A model generated the notes under the pieces. That model ran no database searches. It was not told the DNA's origin and worked only from the letters and a program-made list of their open reading frames with translations. Position numbers and translations under genes: made by a program. Shown piece by piece: positions 42,114 to 53,000 of a stretch of DNA of 64,000 nt (the first letter of the stretch is position 1; each line of letters begins with the position of its first letter). This DNA comes from Gonapodya prolifera JEL478. Its lineage: Eukaryota; Monoblepharomycota; Monoblepharidomycetes; Monoblepharidales; Gonapodyaceae. Where the stretch lies: the NCBI GenBank assembly GCA_001574975.1, contig KQ965731.1:558001-622000 (forward strand), in the 5' to 3' direction.

Positions 42114-42615
42114 GAATCTCTCGAACATGAAGTGTGCGCCTTGAAGTCAAGACTAGATGTACTCGCGGATCAAGAAAAAGAAGTCTCGAGCGGCTGGGAG
42201 CCGTGAGTGTCCATTCTCGAGCCTTGTACGCCTTTGGCGCATTGTGCGAACTGGATCACGCATTCTTCTTTCCCCCCACACACTGTTTGTACAGTCCGGA
42301 TGACGTCGACGCTGCATTTGCTCGTAGAATTACGGCGCTCCACGACTACAACGAATTAAAAGTGAGTGTTCGTTATTCAATGCTCTCTACACGTTCGAAG
42401 TATTAATGACGACGACACCCTCCTTCCCACACTTCGCTGCCCAAAGGATCTCGGGGTGAGCTAACAGTGTTAAATCTCGCGCCGCGTTGTTCCCTAAACT
42501 TTAGTCACCGTTCTCCTCATCCGCATAGCAATCCTTACTTGGCAAGATGGGCGAAATTGAAGGTCTCACGACCCGCAAAATGTACGAGCGCTATGGGATG
42601 GAACTGGAAGATTGA
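42114..42615 (+). CDS. SWI5: Swi5-like DNA recombination-repair protein (5' end unresolved)
   Basis: Swi5 with Sfr1 assists Rad51/Dmc1 strand exchange. Exons 42114-42202, 42295-42361, 42447-42455 (9 nt) and 42529-42615 close in phase, giving 83 codons plus stop. The N-terminal part is a coiled coil (SLEHEVCALKSRLDVLADQE), followed by the family signature ALHDYNELKDLGQSLLGKMG and the typical end YERYGMELED. The S. pombe protein has 85 residues, so nearly all of Swi5 is here. The first exon starts at an acceptor with no Met in frame, so a short upstream exon is missing from my model; it may lie in the region given as the previous entry. Confidence 0.8.
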
Positions 42616-42748
42616 AAATATATGTTTCCATTTTGGGTCATGAAGCCGCCCCCCCGCAAGGTCGCAACCAAAGCATCCGCACACCCACCCACACATCCTC
42701 ACCCATCCCACGGTTCAAAGCCATTTCCATCTCTCCTTCAAGGAAGCG

Positions 42749-44274
42749 ATGGCGAACTTTTTCCGTCTACGGCAGCGGAGACCTTCGATGGAGCACCGTC
42801 GGAAAATGAAGGAATATCTCTATGCCTCACAAAAAGTATGTTGGCTGCTTCCCCCAACCCCAGTGACGATTGGCGCTGTACCAACACTGACGCTCTGCCT
42901 GGCTCTCTTGCACTTGCCATCACCCATGCCAAAAAAATTAGTCCATCTTCGCTTCCGCGCTCAACTTCAAGGATTCTATCGCCCCGCAGGCCCTGCCCAG
43001 TCTTCTCATACTGGCAGTGTGGACGGCGCTGTTTGCTGTGTTGAATAAGCAGTTCAATGCGCAGATAACGTTGGCGTCCTCGTTGATCACGCTCGTAAGT
43101 TGTGGTCCCGTTATTGTTCACGTCAAGGACACGATGCAGCTCATTCACTCACCTCACGACCCGGCCCACCTTTCGCCCAGCTCTCGACTGTCCTCTCCCT
43201 CCTCCTCTCCTTCCGCAGTAACCAATCGTACGACAGATTCTCAGAGGGCCGCCGCCTGTGGGGCCAACTCACCGCGCAACTACGCAACATCAGCCGGGCC
43301 GGCGTGACGGGCCTGTCGGTGACGCGCACGGCCGAAAGCCACAAACGAGCGCAGAAAATTATCAGCTTCTGTGTCGCCTACGCATACGCCGTGAAACACT
43401 ACCTCAGGGCGGAGTTCGACCCGAGCCAGTGGGCGGATATGGCAGAGTACATGGAAGTGCTCGATTTTGCGGCCGTGTCTACGAAACCAAAGACGGCGGC
43501 CAAGGATCTCGTGGAGATGGCGGACGATTCGGGACTCGTGGCGCGGCAAATTGCCAATACTGGAGAAACGGAACTTGTGTCGGAACACCCCGAGAAGTTA
43601 CCTTGTGCGTCGCAGCCTCGACCCATTCTACGCGCTCAAGCTTCTTAAACCGTCGCTTTTTTTTGTAGTCCGGATTGCACAAGCCCTCTCACGGCACTTG
43701 TCACTGTGTGTGCAGGATGGCCTCGCCACGCTCTTGCCCCACATCCAGGGCTGCGAGAATGTCCTGGCGCAGGTCGTTGAGACGACTGGAAGTTTGGAAC
43801 GCATAGCATGTACTCCCGTGTACGTGCTTTCGCCAGCTATCATCCATGCTTGGTCTTTGATCCGCATGGTTCCATGTTCACAGCCCCAAACCTTACAACA
43901 TCCTCCTGCGGCAAATGCTCCTCATTTACTGCTTTTGCCTTCCGTTCCAGCTTTACAAAGATTTGGGTTACTGGATGATTCCAGTCATCTTCCTTGTCTC
44001 GTACTGCCTTATTGGTGTTGAGATGATTGCCCGACAAATTGAAATGCCGTTTGGGTTCGGTGAGTTCCAAATGCTAGCGTCCGGAGAGCCATTTGTACTC
44101 ATGAACATTCGCCGTGAAATTTGTTCTCAGATGCCAGCGAGTAAGTTCTAATGTGTCTTGCTCTGTCATGCCGAATACTTACCACTGAATTGAATTCACT
44201 TCAGCATCAACCTGGACGAGTTGTGCCATAGCTTTAAAGTGGAAATGAAGATACTTGCAGCGTCGTACGTGTAG
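42749..44274 (+). CDS. Bestrophin/UPF0187-family chloride channel
   Basis: Bestrophins form pentameric anion channels. The core exon 42940-43093 starts SIFASALNFKDSIAPQALPS and encodes the first helix LLILAVWTALFAVL. The next, about 43178 onward, carries the family hallmark SFRSNQSYDRFSEGRRLWG. A later exon encodes CENVLAQVVETTGSLERIACTP, a typical inner segment. The last part gives LLIYCFCLPF, LGYWMIPVIFLVSYCLIGVE, QIEMPFGFD and DINLDELC. The exon 44131-44140 is only 10 nt and restores the DASD sequence of the Ca-binding-loop region; the last exon is 44205-44274. The start is uncertain: Met 42749 opens one candidate frame, but another frame from 42622 is also open upstream of the 42940 acceptor. 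Confidence 0.82.
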
Positions 44275-44421
44275 TAGCATTGCAGAATGGAAAAAGAAAA
44301 CAATGGCAGCGAACTCTTATTTTTCAAAAGAGCGTGTTGGACTATCACAAGGTTGCTTTATTGACGTCACACATCAAATTCGCCCAACACCGTCTGCATC
44401 ACCGCCATCGCATTTCAACCG

Positions 44422-45347
44422 ATGCGGGGCTGGACGCCCACACCCTTTACAGAGTTGGGGCGGGACGACGTGCGTAATGGCCGAGCGACGACCCATTCCA
44501 CATTCCGCACGAGTTCTCCGGCGAGGAGACCAGACCGATGGCAGAGGTCTCCATCGAGGATCCGTCACCGCTCAATGCATGCTGATCGCCGGCGAAGTCG
44601 CTCTCCACCGACTAGGCGTGACAGTGTTCACACATCTCCGCGCATTCAACGAAACTTTCCCGATGATTTTGAAATGAGCGATATCAGTTCGGTTGATGAG
44701 CTACGAGAAGTAAGAGAAACATTTTTCGGAACAGTCGTTGGTGTTGACGGTACTTCCACAGACGAACAGTCCGCCAAAGGACCGCATTTGGAGAGTCTTC
44801 GTTCAGGGGATTCCAATGGGAAAGAATAGAGGAGACCTCGAGGAACTGTGAGAGCCAGTGTTGATATGTGCTGTGCTGTGCGCGTTACATGGTCCCCGAA
44901 AGCTTCATGTCTCAAGGCGGCAAGGTGGTTAACGCAAACGTATTCTATGATAAGTACATGAGCGGGTATGTAAGTTGATTGAACTACAGTATGCGAACTG
45001 AGCATGACGATTCTTCTTTAGGTACGTCGACTTCGAAGCGTACGAGCATGCGAGGGATGCAGCCTCGTATTTTGATGGCGGAAATTGGCTTGGGTATGAA
45101 GTTCGGTGTAGACTGGTGAGACGGTGTTTGTTTGGCAATGCGGTGTTCCCACATTTGGTTGATTTGTTTGTGCTTCGTTGCCATCAACCAGGGGCAACCT
45201 TCGTTGTCCACAAACGAGGTCATCGACATCGATGCGCTGTCAGACAAAAAAGATGAGGTTATAGACGTGGATGTGAACGAAAGCGCAGAAGCGATTTCCG
45301 TGGATGACAACGGCGATATTGAGGTTTTGAATGTGAATTCCCTATGA
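44422..45347 (+). CDS. RNA-binding protein with one RRM
   Basis: Exons 44422-44709, 44762-44847, 44903-44965, 45022-45115 and 45192-45347 close in phase. The N-terminal 95 residues are Arg/Ser/Pro-rich (RRRSRSPPTRRDS), like splicing factors. The RRM follows: RNP2 is VFVQGIP, then DLEELFMSQGGKVVNANVF, RNP1 is the short form SGYVDFE, then ARDAASYFDGG and GYEVRCRL. The last exon is an acidic tail with repeated Asp-Val/Asp-Ile (VIDIDALSDKKDEVIDVDV). It may act in mRNA processing or splicing; no specific orthologue is recognised. The start ATG at 44422 is the first in frame; a second Met at 44578 would remove most of the leader. Confidence 0.72.
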
Positions 45348-45604
45348 TACAGAAATGTACGTTTTGATTACGTTTTGATAGCCACCAGACATCGCCCACA
45401 TCCGGGATGAAAACTTATAATCTGATGATCACAGGACTTCGCACACTTCCAAGGTCAAGATTCTTTGAACGATAAAATCACTGTAAAGCGCTGGTATCCA
45501 TTAATACGAATATGCTACTACTAGTATGCTGTGATTACATTAGTTCAAACTAGATGACAAAGGTGACAGAGCACCAAATACGCCACATCCACCTCTCCCA
45601 TTTT

Positions 45605-48600
45605 TCAAACCGAAGTTTCAGGCTCCTCGAGAATCTTCTCCTTGGCATCTTCCGACTCATCGACCGGTTCCTCAGCCTTCTTCTTCTTCAACCGCGGGAT
45701 CAGAACAGCGATAATAGCGAGAATGGCCCAGTATCCGAAGTATCCGCAAACGGTGGCGACAGTGGCACTGTTGACGCGCGATGAGGTCAGTAATGTTGTG
45801 AATGCACAGCAACAACTCAACTTACATAGCGCGCCAGCCGCAGAGTGCGTTCATGATTTGCCAAAAGACGTTGCCTTCCTGGTCGCAGCAGCCGGAAGCG
45901 TCCCAGAGAACAGGTGTCGACTCGGGGTACTCAGGAGGCATATCCATGGGGGCGAGAGGCTTTTGCACCAACATTAGAAATTGATTCAATCAAGCTCCAA
46001 CACGTCAGCTACTCACGATAGTCCAAACGTTCTCCTCCTCAGAAGCGGCGTTCTTCACTTGGTAAGAAGTGATCATACCAGCGGAGATGTGGTCAACAAC
46101 CTGGCAAAGAGAAATTGGTTCCGGGACTTCACTCAATACACTCAGCAGGGCGATTACTTACGTGGCAGTGAATCAACCATGTACCGGGGTTGTTGGCAGT
46201 CATGTCAACAGTGCGGAATGTGGCGGGAAGGAGCTCAACGACATCGCGGCGGTGTCCCGACTCGATGAAGGTGTTTCCGTGCCAGTGGGCAGAGTGCAGA
46301 TCGACCTCGTTACCGATGGCGAATGCGTGCCAGCGGATCTTGTCTCCCTTGACGGCAACAAGACCGTCGAGGTTGTTGTACACACGGCCGTTGATGGAGT
46401 GCATCTTGTTGGACTCGTCGAAATCGTCTTTGGCGCCAATAGCGTCGACGTTGGCGTAGTCGATCAAGTTGGGGGTGTACTGGGCGATGTTGATGTCGCT
46501 GCACAATAAACAACGCGTTAGGAATTTCGGTCGCACAGTCGATTGCCACCGTCACCGCAACTTACACATAGGTAGACATACTCTCGTCAAAGACACCGAA
46601 CAGGGTAATGTACTCGTGCTGAACGTCGCGGGCTTGGTTGGTCGTGTCATTCAAGAACCCAGACCTGTACACAATGATACCACCGACGGATCCGGCGTAG
46701 ATGTCGTTGCCCTCGGTAAGGTGAGAGTGGTAACTGCAAACGTTTTAACTGATTAAAAACTAAATTTTGTATCGAGTCGAGTTCGAAAATACTCACGCCC
46801 AGAGGATCGAGTTGGGGTCGTTCACGGCAGGTCCTGTCTCCTCGGCGATCTTCCAGGTGTACTCGTAAACCTCGCCGGGGTTGACAGGGGCACCCATCAT
46901 GTTCCACTGAGTTGCAGCACCCTCAGAAGGAGGCTGGTAGATTGATCCGTGGGGGTGGATGGAAATCGGAGTGGTCGCTTGGTTCTTGAAAAAGATCTGC
47001 AAATCGGAAAACCGAAAGAAAATCAGATGGGGGGTCTTCTTCGGGGCCATAAAAAACCAACTCACCCGCACGACGTCACCGACTTCAGCGCGAATGATGG
47101 GTCCGAGGAATCCTTGCCATGCGAACTTTGCCTTACGGACACTGTAGGTGTCGTCAGTGTACTCGTAGTACACAGCTTTGATGTACTTGGACCCGATCTT
47201 GTCCGCGGCGTGGAGCGTGAACACGCCAGCAGTGTCCTTCTCCAGAACGAAGGGGAATCCCGAAACGTGGTCGTACCCAGATGGAGCTGCACGTTGCCAT
47301 AATGTCAGCGCGTGTAGACGCGAGAATGGCACCGACGGGAACGTACCGTAGTCCCACTCGAGCTCGTCAGCGGCAATGTAATAGGTGCGGACCTTGCAAG
47401 TAGTGCGGGCGGTTCCGTTGATGGAGGGGCACTCGGGGTGGGTGGTGTTCTCAATCTTGGGTGGCGAGTTTGGCACTTCCTTGACGTTGGCCTGGCGCTT
47501 GGTGCGGCGGAAGCTGTTGACCGAAACCTTGGTGATGTCGTTGGGGTACGACTTGCTGCCAAGCTGTGAGACAAAAGCCAGTCAGAACATCCGGGGCGAC
47601 TTAAGCAGCACAAGGGATTCTCACAGCAGTGACCAGGTTGTCAGGAGTGATGGGGTTAGGGAACGACGAGTACAAGGTCGAGTTGAGGTTCTGTCCGCGC
47701 TTGACGTAGGCGAACTCCTCGAACTCATGGGCAGAGTTGGCGGCGAGACCGGCGGCGATGATGAAGATGAAGATGGCAGACACGAACAGGAAGGTCTTGA
47801 GGTACAGTTTAGCGAAACCGCGGTGGAGAAGTTTGCCGACACCAAGACCGAGGACAATACCTGGTAGGAACGGGTCGGTAAGGATGGTGTGAAGGAGGAG
47901 TACAAAGTCGCAGAGACGACTTACCGATGATACCGGGGATGACAAGAGAGTAGGGCTCACCCTGACCGACACCAGTAAGGAAAATGACGGACTCGAGACC
48001 TTCACGAAGCACTACGGAGAAGGACAAGATGAAAAGGGCCCAGGGGCGGTTGGCTTCCTTCGCTTCGGCCTCCTTGGTAGCTTCGTCCTTCTTGAACGAG
48101 AAGAGCCCCAAAGCACGTTTAGCCATAGACTTAGAGGGCGCTGCCTTTTCAAGAGCCACGGCGTCGGAGCCGACAACGGTGGGAACAGATCCGTTGCGGG
48201 AAAGGCCGGTCTCTTCTTCATCTCCCTCGGGTGTTCCAAGGCGCTCCTTCTGCTCCTTCAGCATCTGTTCCTTGGTAGCCTCGGCGAGACCAGCTTTCAA
48301 CATCTTGCGCTCCCATTTACGCTCGAGGTCACCTGCGTGGAGCATACCGAAACCCATGACGGTGAGAAGAATGCAAGCAATAGTTTTGAAGGTTCCCTCC
48401 CTGTCGAAGCGAGGGTGTGAGAAAAAGGATCGGATAGTCGGGGGTGGGGCCACTCACCAGATGGGTTCGAAAGTGCCGAACACATCTTGCCTAAGAACGT
48501 AGTAGACGACCGAAAAGACAACTCCGACCACCAAGGAAATGGCAAGACCGACGCCGACGCCAAGCCAGATCTGCTTCCGAAGACGCGCCGCAAGGTTCTT

Positions 48601-48892
48601 GTGCTGACCGACAGTTTTGTCGATGAAGTTCAAGAGCACTCCAATGACGATGGCCGCCTCGAGGGCCTCACGGAAAAGAATAAAAAGTGCACCTGGTGTG
48701 GTGAAGGGTAAAAGAGAAAACGGTGTAAGCCGATGTTGCAGGTCGACGAAACGACGAAACCGCGAAACCGCCGTGATTGGAACGGAATCCTTGGCTCGAT
48801 ACTGCCATCTCATCGTCGATGGGAAGTCTCCCGCCATGTCTGATGAAGCGGTGGACCAGATGAAGCTCACCGGCGTTGAAAAGATTAGGCAT
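45605..48892 (-). CDS. Fusion of Ftr1-type iron permease and multicopper ferroxidase
   Basis: Twelve exons: 48871-48892, 48458-48692, 47925-48400, 47625-47860, 47347-47563, 47066-47286, 46797-46996, 46566-46733, 46162-46498, 46017-46100, 45826-45959, 45605-45767. Every phase closes and yields one 830-aa frame. Residues 1 to about 320 are an Ftr1/Fth1-like permease: MPNLFNAGALFILF, first REXXE motif REALEAAIVIG, second REGLESVIFLTG, and several hydrophobic helices. Residues about 323-800 are a ceruloplasmin/hephaestin-like multicopper oxidase: RTYYIAADELEWDY, then copper ligands in SIHPHG, YHSHLTEG, HSAHWHG and LIHCHVVDHISAGM (type 1, 2 and 3 sites complete). A final membrane helix (VCGYFGYWAILAII) and a short basic-acidic tail follow. 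The ferroxidase would oxidise Fe2+ outside and pass Fe3+ straight to the permease, as the separate Fet3-Ftr1 pair does in yeast. Confidence 0.92.
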
Positions 48893-50002
48893 ACTTGCTG
48901 TACCACGCTGAGATTAGAGCGTAGAGAGGAGGATTAAAGGATACCCGTGCCGGCACAGGATGAGAGGTATCGGAAATGAAAGCAGGACGAGTGCCCGTCC
49001 CTGGCGGTCTTTTATAGCAGAGCTGGTCGCCCTCACGAGGCGTTGTCCCGAGAGAGATGATTGGCGGAAAGTCCTGCGGTCACAGGCAGTTCTGAGGGCA
49101 CTTGAGATCAGAAAAGATTTCAAGATCTGTGAACTGTAAACAAGGTTGGTTGAAAAACCGAGCGTGGTCCGTCTCTATGTTTGTAGAGCTTGAAAGATCG
49201 ATGTTGTCTAGTGGCCAGGCTGCCTGCGATTAAGACTTCTCTGCGAACAAGCATCGGTGCTGAGAACGAAACCATACCACACGCCAGGTCAAAGATGCAC
49301 AACTAATTGCGAACGATTTCTCGTGCAATTTACAGTTTCTACAGTGACGTGGCGGAGCGTGGCGAGGAACCAATGGCAATAAACCCTCCCTCATCCCTCA
49401 CCCCTCACTTGGAGATACACTTTGCGATAATCTCCGCGACGGAGAACGGCCGAAATGAAATCGGGATAGGTCCTATCTTCCCTAGGGAACTAATACGTTA
49501 AATCTGTATTGTGGAGGAGTATGTGGTACTTGCTGTGTGCTCCGATGCTTATATATGGCGTCGCTATGTTCTTGCTCATTGGGCTCATTACTTCATCTGC
49601 CAGAATAACTTGAAAGTGTATAAACAAGGTAGAGGTGGACCCGTTTGACCCCGCCTGAAAGTTTGACAAATCAACCCAGCCAGGGTCAATCAACAAACAA
49701 TTCCTTCATTCGCCCTTTGCTTGATTTCACAGGTGCTGTCATGTGGCTTTGTACAAAAGCTTATCCAATCCTGCTCACAAATGCCATTTCGTTCCGCTGA
49801 AAAGTCGGGTTACAACAGACAAATCTATTGAAGGGGAACCACCCCACATGACTGACCCAGGGCCAGTGTCGACCGTCAAGGAACCAACACGCGCAAATGA
49901 TTGAGAGCGTAAGAAATAATTGTTGGAAATGAATACACGTGATATATTTTACATTGCCTCCGTTGTGTCCCATCTTTTCATCCCTGTCCGGCTATTCACA
50001 CT
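48893..50002. other. Intergenic region upstream of the iron-uptake gene
   Basis: 1.1 kb between the start of the permease-ferroxidase gene and the 3' end of the phosphatase gene. No credible coding frame, RNA gene or repeat was noticed. A GATAA sequence occurs near 49423; GATA-type factors repress iron uptake in many fungi, but a single GATAA is expected by chance. Confidence 0.55.
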
Positions 50003-53000
50003 TCAAGCCCACTCGCCAACGTCCATCACCATCACAGTACAATCATCCCACTGCTCTGTTCCAACTTTACACACCCGGTTCAGATCCGCCTTCCTGTCGC
50101 ACAGACTTCTCACGGCCATGTCGAGTCGGTTCTTGATCTCGTAGAGGCCACCACCTGAACTGGTCGCGCCATTCGTTGATGCTGCCGCACCACTCGCCAC
50201 CACCTTGTGCCTCCTCTCTTGACCTGCCCCTGCCCCTGCGTCACCGTCACTCTCCTTCTCGAGCCATTTGGTGAGGACACCGGCAACCACCCGTGCCTGT
50301 TCTTCCGCCCTGCACACGTCCCGCTCCATTGCGTCCCACAGACCGTCCGTGGCCATCACAATCAAGTATCGCCTGGTGCGATCGAGCCTTGTCCAACGCA
50401 CGTCGGCCTCCACACGAAACACGCGGGGTTCTAGCTTGAGCACCAGGTTGCCGAGACAGTCAGACAGGTTCACGTTTTGGTCCGGTTTCAATCCCAACTC
50501 CGCCACGTCCGGGTGCCGGAACCCCGCCGGTCTCTGGACCCTTCCCGCCCTCAATTTCTCGTAGTGTCGGTACGTTGCCCTGCTCGTGCTCGCACCAGTG
50601 GCACTCTTGCCACTACCAACCATTCTCGTTCCCGGTTCCCTCACATCCTCTCCGGCCCGCGCCACCTCCCTCGCCCCATGCTTCCCAGCCGACGCCCACA
50701 AAATCTCGCCGGATCCTTTCCCCTCGCCTACGATCTGCCACGCCTTGACGGGATGTCCTGGGTCCATATCCTCACTCACGAATGCGACCTCAAACCTGGT
50801 CCGTGAGCGAGGCTTGGAGGCAAGCACCGCCGTTCGGGTATCACCAAGCGTCACGGTCGCCACCCAATCTTCATCCCTTTCCCGATGACCATCAGCAGAC
50901 CCCATGACCACGACATTGACCGCAATTGTGCACCCATCGTCCGCCGGCCGATCACTATCCTTGCCTCCTTGCCTCTTCCACTCCGAAAACCGCTCCCTCT
51001 GCTCCCGCAAATAGATTTCGTCCGTTTCCTTCACCACCCGCTTCAGAATATCCCCAACGGCGACCCGGTCAGTGAGATTCGCCATCGTCCCAAAGACCTC
51101 CTTGATGAGCTCGGGAAGCTTCGTGGACGCAAACATGGCGCACCTCGGTCCCCCATGTCCATCAGCTAGGACGAAAATGTGGTACGTTGTGCCTGAAGGG
51201 CCGTGTGTCACAGGTGTGTGCACAGAGTAGATGTCTTCGCATGTTGGGTGGGCAAGCGTGCGAGTGGGAGGGACTCCGGGCTTGGTTTCGACAGTATATC
51301 CTGCAGAAACGTGTGATGTAATTGTAAGGGTTGTGGAATGCGAATAGTGAGCATCACCGTCGAAACGCAACAACCCCCCGATACACTTCAAGTCACCTGT
51401 CTCCTGAGCAACGCTCACCGCGACACTTCGCCTATTCCTACCGACCGCTCCAAACCCCTCGTGCGCGTCCTCGCTGCTGTGTACACTATTCGGTCCTTCA
51501 TCTGCAAGGTCCTCTCCTTCATCCATTCCTACACTCTCCAAGAAAAAACTCGGGCTTACACCCAGCTCCTCCGCCCGCCGTCTCAATTCTTCTTGGTTGC
51601 CGGTATCGATCGTACTTGGTTCCTTCCCCGCGTCCTCCATTCCTTCTTCCTGGCCGCCTTCTCCAATCTCTCGCGAAACTGCCGTCGCCATAAGGCTTAC
51701 ATCCACCACACCAGGAGGGCTCGGATCTTCGGGGGTGCCCCTTCCCGTAGGTGGAACAATAGCCGCCGGCGCTCCAGCAGCCATGTGTGCCGGTTCTTCC
51801 TCCCGTGGGGGGAGGTAGAGCCCCACCAAGTTGGTCGCCTGTATCGCCAGAACAGGCGTCTTCCGCCCCCCCGCATCTCCATCCACCTCGTCCCAGATCC
51901 TATCACTCCTTTGCTCTACCTGCGCAGCTTCTCCCCTCATTGCGTCTCCGGACCTTGGTGGCGACACCATTACTGGCGTCCTAGCCCGTTTCCTCCTTGG
52001 CGGAGTCCCCGGGTTCCCAGTGACCCCGTTGCGCCCCGAGTGGACTCCATTGGGAAGCTGCTCCTGAGGTCCGACGACAACCGATCCAACCCCCGCACCC
52101 GTCGGAACCATCCCCTGACCGGCCGTTGTCGGTGCACCTCTCTTCCCTCTGCGTACCTCGGCACTCCTCAAAACAATCGCATCCGTGAGATCCACACAAA
52201 ATGAAAGCTCACTCCGATCCGTCGGCGACGCGTCCTCTTCCTCTTCCCCCTCTTCCTCACCACCCACACCACGTCTTCCCCTGTCCTCGGCATCAGCCAC
52301 GACTGCCGTTGCCGCTGCATGGCCAACTTGGTCCCCGTCGGGAGGGGTTTGAAACCCGCCCGTCGACGTGCTTTGTTCGTCGCCACTCCTCTTATCCCTG
52401 ACCGCTATCTCTGCATCCACCCCTCGCCCGCGCCTTCTTCCCCTTGGCGGACTCGGTGGCACTTCGTGTGGGGAAGTTGAGCTGGCTTGGGACGGAGGAG
52501 ACGGGCTTCGAGCGGCTCTTGTGCGGGTGGCGCGGGTGGTCGGGTGTACGGAGGGAGGAGGGTCAGGTTTCCGAGTCTTGCTGAGGTGCACCCCCACATG
52601 CCGTAAAGACGATGCGCCCGGCAAGTCGTCCGCGATGTCGGGATGAGCCGCGTCCGCCAGTACAATAGAATGCGCCTTCGATGGCTTCCCCAGACCCGTC
52701 GTCTCCCTCCCCGCGCGCCCACTTAATCCCTTTTGCGCCTGGGACATCTGACCACCTTGGTCCGGTTCCTTGGCCTTCTTCCCTCGAGTCATCAGCGCGG
52801 GTGTCGCGTCACCCGTCTCGTCACCAAGACGTGGTTTCTTTCTAACCGCCACAACCACTGAAACTTCAAGTTCCACACCTGCTCCATCAGCCACCGCAGC
52901 AACCATGCGTTCTTCCCTGTTCCGGCCGCGCTTGCGCTTCCCCCTCGCAGTTCCCACATCTTCGCTCTCCCGTCCAGCAACTACCTCGACACTCTCAGGC

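Noticed and set aside
47590-47624. Stop codon separating permease and ferroxidase (reading VRIPCAA then TAA)
   Set aside because: The stop is inside a 61-nt intron with GTGAG donor and CACAG acceptor, phase 0 on both sides, so it does not end the permease.
49400-49440. Iron-responsive GATA site upstream of the permease-ferroxidase gene
   Set aside because: A single GATAA in a 1.1-kb AT-rich stretch is expected by chance; not listed as a regulatory site.
51338-52204. 288-codon plus-strand frame inside the phosphatase gene
   Set aside because: Arg/Pro/Ser-biased antisense of a GC-rich low-complexity exon; the minus strand carries a real PP2C domain in the same continuous frame.
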